In this document: positions 7,380 through 10,805 of the stretch, piece after piece | Numbering within the stretch: position 1 is the first letter of the stretch | Layout of the letters: the number at the start of each line of letters is the position of its first letter | Source of the DNA: Flavobacteriales bacterium UBA2669 | Lineage (GTDB): Bacteria > Bacteroidota > Bacteroidia > Flavobacteriales_E > Vicingaceae | NCBI GenBank assembly: GCA_002359215.1 | Contig: DEMN01000011.1 | Coordinates: 1 to 10,805 of the forward strand | DNA: 10,805 bases | Direction of reading: 5' to 3' | Translations under genes and position numbers: made by a program | Notes under the pieces: generated by a model | The model's database searches: none | Seen by the model: the letters and a program-made list of their open reading frames with translations, nothing else | Told to the model about the DNA's origin: nothing

Positions 7380-8768
7380 TTACATGTGAATTACTTCATC
7401 GTAAGCGGCAGCGGCAGCTTCCATAACGGCTTCACTCATAGTTGGGTGAGGATGAACGGTTTTAATTAATTCATGTCCTGTAGTTTCTAATTTTCTTACA
7501 GCTACTAATTCAGCAACCATTTCAGTTACGTTGTAACCTATCATGTGTCCACCTAAAAGTTCACCATATTTAGCATCAAAGATTAGTTTTACAAAACCAT
7601 CTTTGTGTCCGGCAGCACTAGCTTTGCCGGATGCTGAGAATGGGAATTTACCCACTTTAACTTCGTATCCAGCTTCTTTAGCAGCTTTTTCTGTCATACC
7701 AACAGAAGCAACTTCCGGTGAGCAGTAAGTACATCCAGGAATGTTTCCATAATCTAATGGTTCAACATGCATTCCTTTAATTTTTTCTACACAAATAATT
7801 CCTTCAGCAGAAGCTACGTGAGCTAAAGCAGGTCCCGGAACAACATCACCAATGGCAAAATAGCCTGGAATGTTAGTTTGGTAGTAGTCGTTCACAATAA
7901 TTTTATCTTTATCAGTAACGATACCCACTTCTTCTAAACCAATATTTTCGATGTTAGATTTAATTCCAACAGCAGAAAGTACGATATCACAATCTATAAT
8001 TTCTTCTCCTTTTTTAGTATTCACAGTTACTTTACAACCTGTTCCTTTAGTGTCAACACTCTCTACAGAAGAACTAGTCATTACTTTTAATCCTGCTTTT
8101 TTGAAGGAACGTTCTAATTGTTTAGAAACATCTTCATCTTCTAATGGAACGATGTTAGGTAAGAATTCAACAATAGTTACATCAACACCCATAGCATTAT
8201 AGAAGTAAGCAAACTCAGAACCTATGGCTCCAGAACCAACAACTACCATTTTTTTAGGTAATTTAGGTAAAGACATTGCATCTCTATATCCTATAATTTT
8301 TTTGCCATCTTGTGGTAAGTTTGGCAATTCTCTCGAACGAGCTCCTGTAGCAATAATGATGTTTGTAGCTCCGTATTCAGTAACTTTTTTGTCATCACCA
8401 GTTACGTCTATCTTTTTACCTGGCTTAAGCTTAGCAGTTCCTTTAATAACGTCAATTTTATTTTTCTTCATTAAGAACTGAATACCATTGCTCATTCCGT
8501 TGGCAACCTCACGACTTCTTTTAATAATAGCAGGGAAATCAGCATCAGCACCTTTAATGTTAATACCAAAATCTGAGGCGTGGTTGATATATTCAAAAAC
8601 GCTAGCACTTTTAAGAAGAGCTTTAGTAGGGATACAACCCCAGTTCAAACAAATTCCTCCTAATTCAGCTTTTTCAATAATGGCAGTTTTTATTCCCAAT
8701 TGAGAAGCTCTGATAGCAGCAACATAGCCACCCGGACCACTTCCTACTACAATTAAATCGTAACTCAT
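7380..8768 (-). CDS. lpdA: dihydrolipoamide dehydrogenase (E3)
   Basis: This flavoprotein reoxidises dihydrolipoamide with NAD+ as the E3 subunit of 2-oxoacid dehydrogenase and glycine-cleavage complexes in the cytoplasm. The FAD motif GSGPGG is at residues 9-14. The redox disulfide is GGICLNWGC with Cys40 and Cys45. The NAD-binding motif VVGSGAIGSEFA is at 176-187, and the second FAD motif around AIGDVV is at 305-310. The C-terminal interface motif HPHPTMSE gives the catalytic His441-Glu446 pair. The length of 462 residues is typical. The disulfide spacing CxxxxC and the HPHPT motif separate it from glutathione and mercuric reductases. No E1 or E2 gene adjoins it here, so it probably serves several complexes encoded elsewhere. 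The upstream gap of 108 nt suggests its own promoter, and it ends at the bidirectional terminator. Confidence 0.97.
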   Translation of the reverse strand: MSYDLIVVGSGPGGYVAAIRASQLGIKTAIIEKAELGGICLNWGCIPTKALLKSASVFEYINHASDFGINIKGADADFPAIIKRSREVANGMSNGIQFLMKKNKIDVIKGTAKLKPGKKIDVTGDDKKVTEYGATNIIIATGARSRELPNLPQDGKKIIGYRDAMSLPKLPKKMVVVGSGAIGSEFAYFYNAMGVDVTIVEFLPNIVPLEDEDVSKQLERSFKKAGLKVMTSSSVESVDTKGTGCKVTVNTKKGEEIIDCDIVLSAVGIKSNIENIGLEEVGIVTDKDKIIVNDYYQTNIPGYFAIGDVVPGPALAHVASAEGIICVEKIKGMHVEPLDYGNIPGCTYCSPEVASVGMTEKAAKEAGYEVKVGKFPFSASGKASAAGHKDGFVKLIFDAKYGELLGGHMIGYNVTEMVAELVAVRKLETTGHELIKTVHPHPTMSEAVMEAAAAAYDEVIHM

Positions 8769-8801
8769 ATTTTTATTTTTTAGTTTAACTTAAATAGACT
8801 G

Positions 8802-8809
8802 CGAATTTA
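8802..8809 (-). promoter_or_regulatory. candidate -7 box for lpdA
   Basis: Read on the minus strand this is TAAATTCG, one base off TAnnTTTG and followed by C. It lies 33 nt upstream of the lpdA start codon. No clear -33 element is visible at the usual spacing, so support is weak. Confidence 0.3.
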
Positions 8810-8840
8810 GGAAAAAGTTGATTGAAACTAAAAATAATAT

Positions 8841-8877
8841 CCTAAATAATAAGCATGCTATCTTTAGGAATATGCTT
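8841..8877 (-). terminator. weak candidate terminator after the rhodanese-thioredoxin gene
   Basis: Two overlapping inverted repeats share this stretch. One pairs CCTAAA at 8841-8846 with TTTAGG at 8863-8868. The other pairs AAGCAT at 8851-8856 with ATGCTT at 8872-8877 and touches the stop codon. They cannot form fully at the same time. On the minus strand the first is followed by a T-rich stretch (8828-8840). The stems are only 6 bp, so termination may be inefficient. Confidence 0.3.
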
Positions 8878-9659
8878 TACTCTTGAGTGCTTGTGTATTG
8901 GTCGAGTTGTTTTTTTAGTTCTTCTTTAGAAATCATTCCATTATGCTTCCATTTTTGTTCTCCGCTTACAAAAAGAATAAAAACAGGTACACCACTAATA
9001 TCATAAGCTTTTGCAACTTCTTTACTTTTATCAACATCTATTCTATTAACTACAGCTTTGTTGGCATATTCTGTTTCAATTTCATCAATAACAGGAGCCA
9101 TTTTTTTACATGGAGCACACCAAACGGTATGAAAATCTACTAAAACAGGTTTGTCAGTAGTTATCATGGTTTTAAAATCAGCTAGACTAATGGTTTGAAT
9201 TTTTTCGTCTGTAGTATTACTTGGAGCAGTTAAAGGGTAGTTGTTTTTTTCCCAAGCCATTGTGCCTCCATCTAGGTTATAAACTTTGTCAAACCCATTT
9301 TTTTGAAGTAATTGAGCTGCTTGGGAACTTCTACCACCGGATTTGCAATACACATAAATGGTTTTGTCTTTTTGCATCAGGTTAATTTTGGCTTCAAAAT
9401 CTTCATCATAAATATTGATGGTACTGGCATTAGGGATATGTCCATTAACAACTTCTTCGGGAGTTCTAACATCTAAAATAATTCCATCTTCTTTTTCTAT
9501 TAATTCTTTAAAGGTAGCAGCATCCACATTTTTTATAAATTTTTCTGCTTGTGGGGCAGTTTGTTCAATAGGTGTTTCTTGTTTTATGGTGTCTGTTTGA
9601 CTGTTTCCGCAGCTATTAAAAAGTACAGCTGAAATAATGATTAAACTTAGTTGTTTCAT
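8877..9659 (-). CDS. lipoprotein with fused rhodanese and thioredoxin domains
   Basis: This 260-residue protein begins with a lipoprotein signal: MKQ, a hydrophobic core at 4-14 and Cys17 in LFNSC. The mature protein should therefore be lipid-anchored and face the periplasm. Residues about 43-145 are a rhodanese domain with LDVRTPEE at 62-69, GHIPNA at 73-78 and the active loop Cys105-KSGGR, where a persulfide could form. Residues about 155-257 are a thioredoxin domain with VDF (174-176), WCAPC and its redox cysteines 181 and 184, and the cis-proline in GVPVF (Pro225). Both active sites are intact. A plausible role is transfer or reduction of sulfane sulfur, or thiol-disulfide exchange on envelope proteins, but the substrate is not shown. 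The gene lies between the T9SS-secreted protein (84 nt upstream) and lpdA (108 nt downstream), both on the same strand. Confidence 0.93.
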   Translation of the reverse strand: MKQLSLIIISAVLFNSCGNSQTDTIKQETPIEQTAPQAEKFIKNVDAATFKELIEKEDGIILDVRTPEEVVNGHIPNASTINIYDEDFEAKINLMQKDKTIYVYCKSGGRSSQAAQLLQKNGFDKVYNLDGGTMAWEKNNYPLTAPSNTTDEKIQTISLADFKTMITTDKPVLVDFHTVWCAPCKKMAPVIDEIETEYANKAVVNRIDVDKSKEVAKAYDISGVPVFILFVSGEQKWKHNGMISKEELKKQLDQYTSTQE

Positions 9660-9687
9660 ATGTTTTTATGATTTAAAAATGTTTGTA

Positions 9688-9695
9688 CGAAATTA
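9688..9695 (-). promoter_or_regulatory. candidate -7 box for the rhodanese-thioredoxin gene
   Basis: Read on the minus strand this is TAATTTCG, one base from TAnnTTTG, 28 nt before the start codon in an 84-nt gap. No -33 element is recognisable. The surrounding A/T-rich sequence makes this a weak call. Confidence 0.25.
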
Positions 9696-9743
9696 AAAAA
9701 TATCGATAGGATTATTTTAAATGGTTTAAGATTAAATGGTAAA

Positions 9744-10805
9744 TTATCTTAATAAAGTTAGCGTACCTTTAAACGTTTCTGTTTTATCTGTGGTTATTTT
9801 AATGATGTAAAAATAAGTACCCTCAGGACAAATTGCTCCAGAACTTGTTCTTCCATTCCAAGTAGCATTAATATCAGAGGTTTCAAACATTAACATTCCC
9901 CATCGGTTATAAATCTGCATATCTAAATTGGTAACACCAGTACTTTCAATAGAGAAAACATCATTATTTCCATCATTATTCGGGCTAAATACATTAGGAA
10001 TAGTGAAAGATACAGGAATTTCTAAACAAGAATCTACAACAATATAGTTATTCATCATAATAGTATCAGCCCCAAAAGCATTACTTACAAAAAGTGTCAC
10101 ATCATAAATTCCTGTTGAGTCATAACAAATTCCTTGTGGATGTTGTAGGGTAGAAGTAGCAGGTGAAGCTCCTTCAAATAACCACAGCCACGAAGTTGGA
10201 GTGTTGGTACTTAAATCGGTAAAATCTACACAATCATTTATACAAACAGATGTATTATTTGCATTGAGGTTAGCTGTAGGAACGTCACAACTAATAACAG
10301 AAACCGTCACACTATCTTGATTTTGACAGCCATTTATGTCAATTCCTGTTACTATATATGTTGTTGTAGATGTTGGTGTAACCGTTTGAGATGGTCCCAT
10401 TACAATAGTGTTACTCCATGAATACATATTAGCCCCAGAAGCGGAAATAGTTGCAGCACTTCCATTACAAATAGTAGTGTCGTTACTAGCTACCACTGTA
10501 GGAAGTGGATTAACAGTAATGAAATTACTCATAAAAATAGAGTCAGAACCAGCTGAATTAGTAGCTACAAGAGCCACATCAAAAGTTCCGGCAGTTGGGT
10601 AACAAATATTAGTTGGATTTTGTTGTGATGAAGTAGGAGTAGAAGATCCAAAGAAGTACCATGACCAGCTGGTCGGAATACTTGAACTTAAATCAGTAAA
10701 GCTAATACATTCATTCATGCAAATAGTAGAATCTGAAGCACTAAAACTAGCTGTAGGAGCTGTTCCACAATTGGTAACAGTAATAATTACATTATCCGTA
10801 TTCTG
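9744..10805 (-). CDS. large secreted PKD/Ig-like repeat protein with T9SS type-B sorting domain (5' end outside window)
   Basis: The frame is open to the right edge, so only the last 353 residues are visible. An internal Met at 10716-10718 is not the start, because the frame and the domain continue upstream of it. Counting from the edge, residues 1-13 are the end of an Ig-like module, 17-98 a PKD domain, about 102-173 an Ig-like module (TTICNGSAATISASGA, YSWS), and 176-257 a second PKD domain. Residues 268-353 are the gliding-motility-type C-terminal domain. It has PNVFSPNNDGNNDVF, YNRWG, WNGR, PEGTYFYII and a terminal KGTLTLLR, the signature of type-B T9SS cargo. The protein should cross the outer membrane by the type IX system and end up on the surface or be released, perhaps as an adhesin. 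The PKD domains share the Cys pattern CxxxC...C. No catalytic domain is visible, and one may lie upstream. Confidence 0.93.
   Translation of the reverse strand, partial: QNTDNVIITVTNCGTAPTASFSASDSTICMNECISFTDLSSSIPTSWSWYFFGSSTPTSSQQNPTNICYPTAGTFDVALVATNSAGSDSIFMSNFITVNPLPTVVASNDTTICNGSAATISASGANMYSWSNTIVMGPSQTVTPTSTTTYIVTGIDINGCQNQDSVTVSVISCDVPTANLNANNTSVCINDCVDFTDLSTNTPTSWLWLFEGASPATSTLQHPQGICYDSTGIYDVTLFVSNAFGADTIMMNNYIVVDSCLEIPVSFTIPNVFSPNNDGNNDVFSIESTGVTNLDMQIYNRWGMLMFETSDINATWNGRTSSGAICPEGTYFYIIKITTDKTETFKGTLTLLR
10035..10280 (-). repeat. PKD module, copy 2
   Basis: This is the second PKD domain, next to the T9SS sorting domain. It keeps the three cysteines and the FTDLS and PTSWxW motifs of copy 1, but differs at many other positions. 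The copies are therefore an old duplication rather than a recent slippage repeat. Confidence 0.85.
10512..10757 (-). repeat. PKD module, copy 1
   Basis: This encodes a PKD domain with a CMNECISFTDLSS start, a PTSWSW core and an NICYPTAG turn. It is clearly homologous to the copy at 10035-10280, which has CINDCVDFTDLS, PTSWLW and GICYDSTG. The two start 477 nt (159 residues) apart, with an Ig-like module between them. Confidence 0.85.

Noticed and set aside
7543..8703. Several open frames on the plus strand opposite lpdA
   Set aside because: They are antisense shadows of a highly conserved gene, with no recognisable domains or initiation signals. The same holds for minus-strand frames inside typA, hemAC, hemD and hldD.
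9726..9752. Inverted repeat TTAAGAT/ATCTTAA at the end of the PKD-repeat gene
   Set aside because: The 7-bp A/T-rich stem with a 13-nt loop overlaps the last codons and is not followed by a T-run on the minus strand. It is not a convincing terminator.
10716..10718. ATG as the start of the PKD-repeat protein
   Set aside because: The same frame stays open to the window edge, and the upstream residues complete the PKD domain and the end of an Ig-like module. The true start is outside the window.
1..10805. Mobile elements, CRISPR arrays, tRNA/rRNA genes, defence or biosynthetic novelty clusters
   Set aside because: No transposase, terminal inverted repeats, regularly spaced repeats or cloverleaf-like sequence were seen. 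All larger genes fit known housekeeping or envelope families.

Overview
The window is AT-rich and looks chromosomal. It comes from a member of the Bacteroidota, probably of Flavobacteriales type. The evidence is a type IX secretion (T9SS) type-B sorting domain, a small secreted protein resembling the GldM C-terminus, TAnnTTTG-like promoter boxes, and the absence of strong Shine-Dalgarno sequences. The species cannot be named from this sequence alone.

Plus strand, left to right: an AT-rich leader (1-188) is followed by typA/bipA, a ribosome-associated GTPase. A 148-bp gap with a good promoter candidate leads into a tight cluster. Its first gene is a single open frame fusing glutamyl-tRNA reductase (HemA) to hydroxymethylbilane synthase (HemC). 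hemD (uroporphyrinogen-III synthase) overlaps its 3' end, and mqnD (futalosine menaquinone pathway) follows 12 nt later. hldD (LPS heptose precursor epimerase) lies 44 nt further on and may belong to the same transcript. A short secreted protein with a GldM-C-like pattern closes the plus-strand half. It ends at a perfect 18-bp inverted repeat that can terminate transcription from both sides.

Minus strand, right to left: the 3' part of a large secreted protein enters at the right edge. It carries PKD and Ig-like modules and a T9SS type-B C-terminal domain. Next come a lipoprotein fusing a rhodanese to a thioredoxin domain, and then lpdA (dihydrolipoamide dehydrogenase), which converges on the plus-strand genes at the terminator.

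How the genes fit together: hemAC and hemD cover the first dedicated step of tetrapyrrole synthesis and the two steps that build and close uroporphyrinogen III. hemB is not here. mqnD supplies quinone, so the cluster as a whole serves the respiratory chain. The minus-strand envelope genes handle periplasmic thiol/sulfur chemistry and cell-surface adhesion or secretion. Most of the window is housekeeping. I see no mobile element, CRISPR array, RNA gene or defence-like system. The most unusual item is the HemA-HemC fusion, whose HemA half has lost several residues that are normally conserved.
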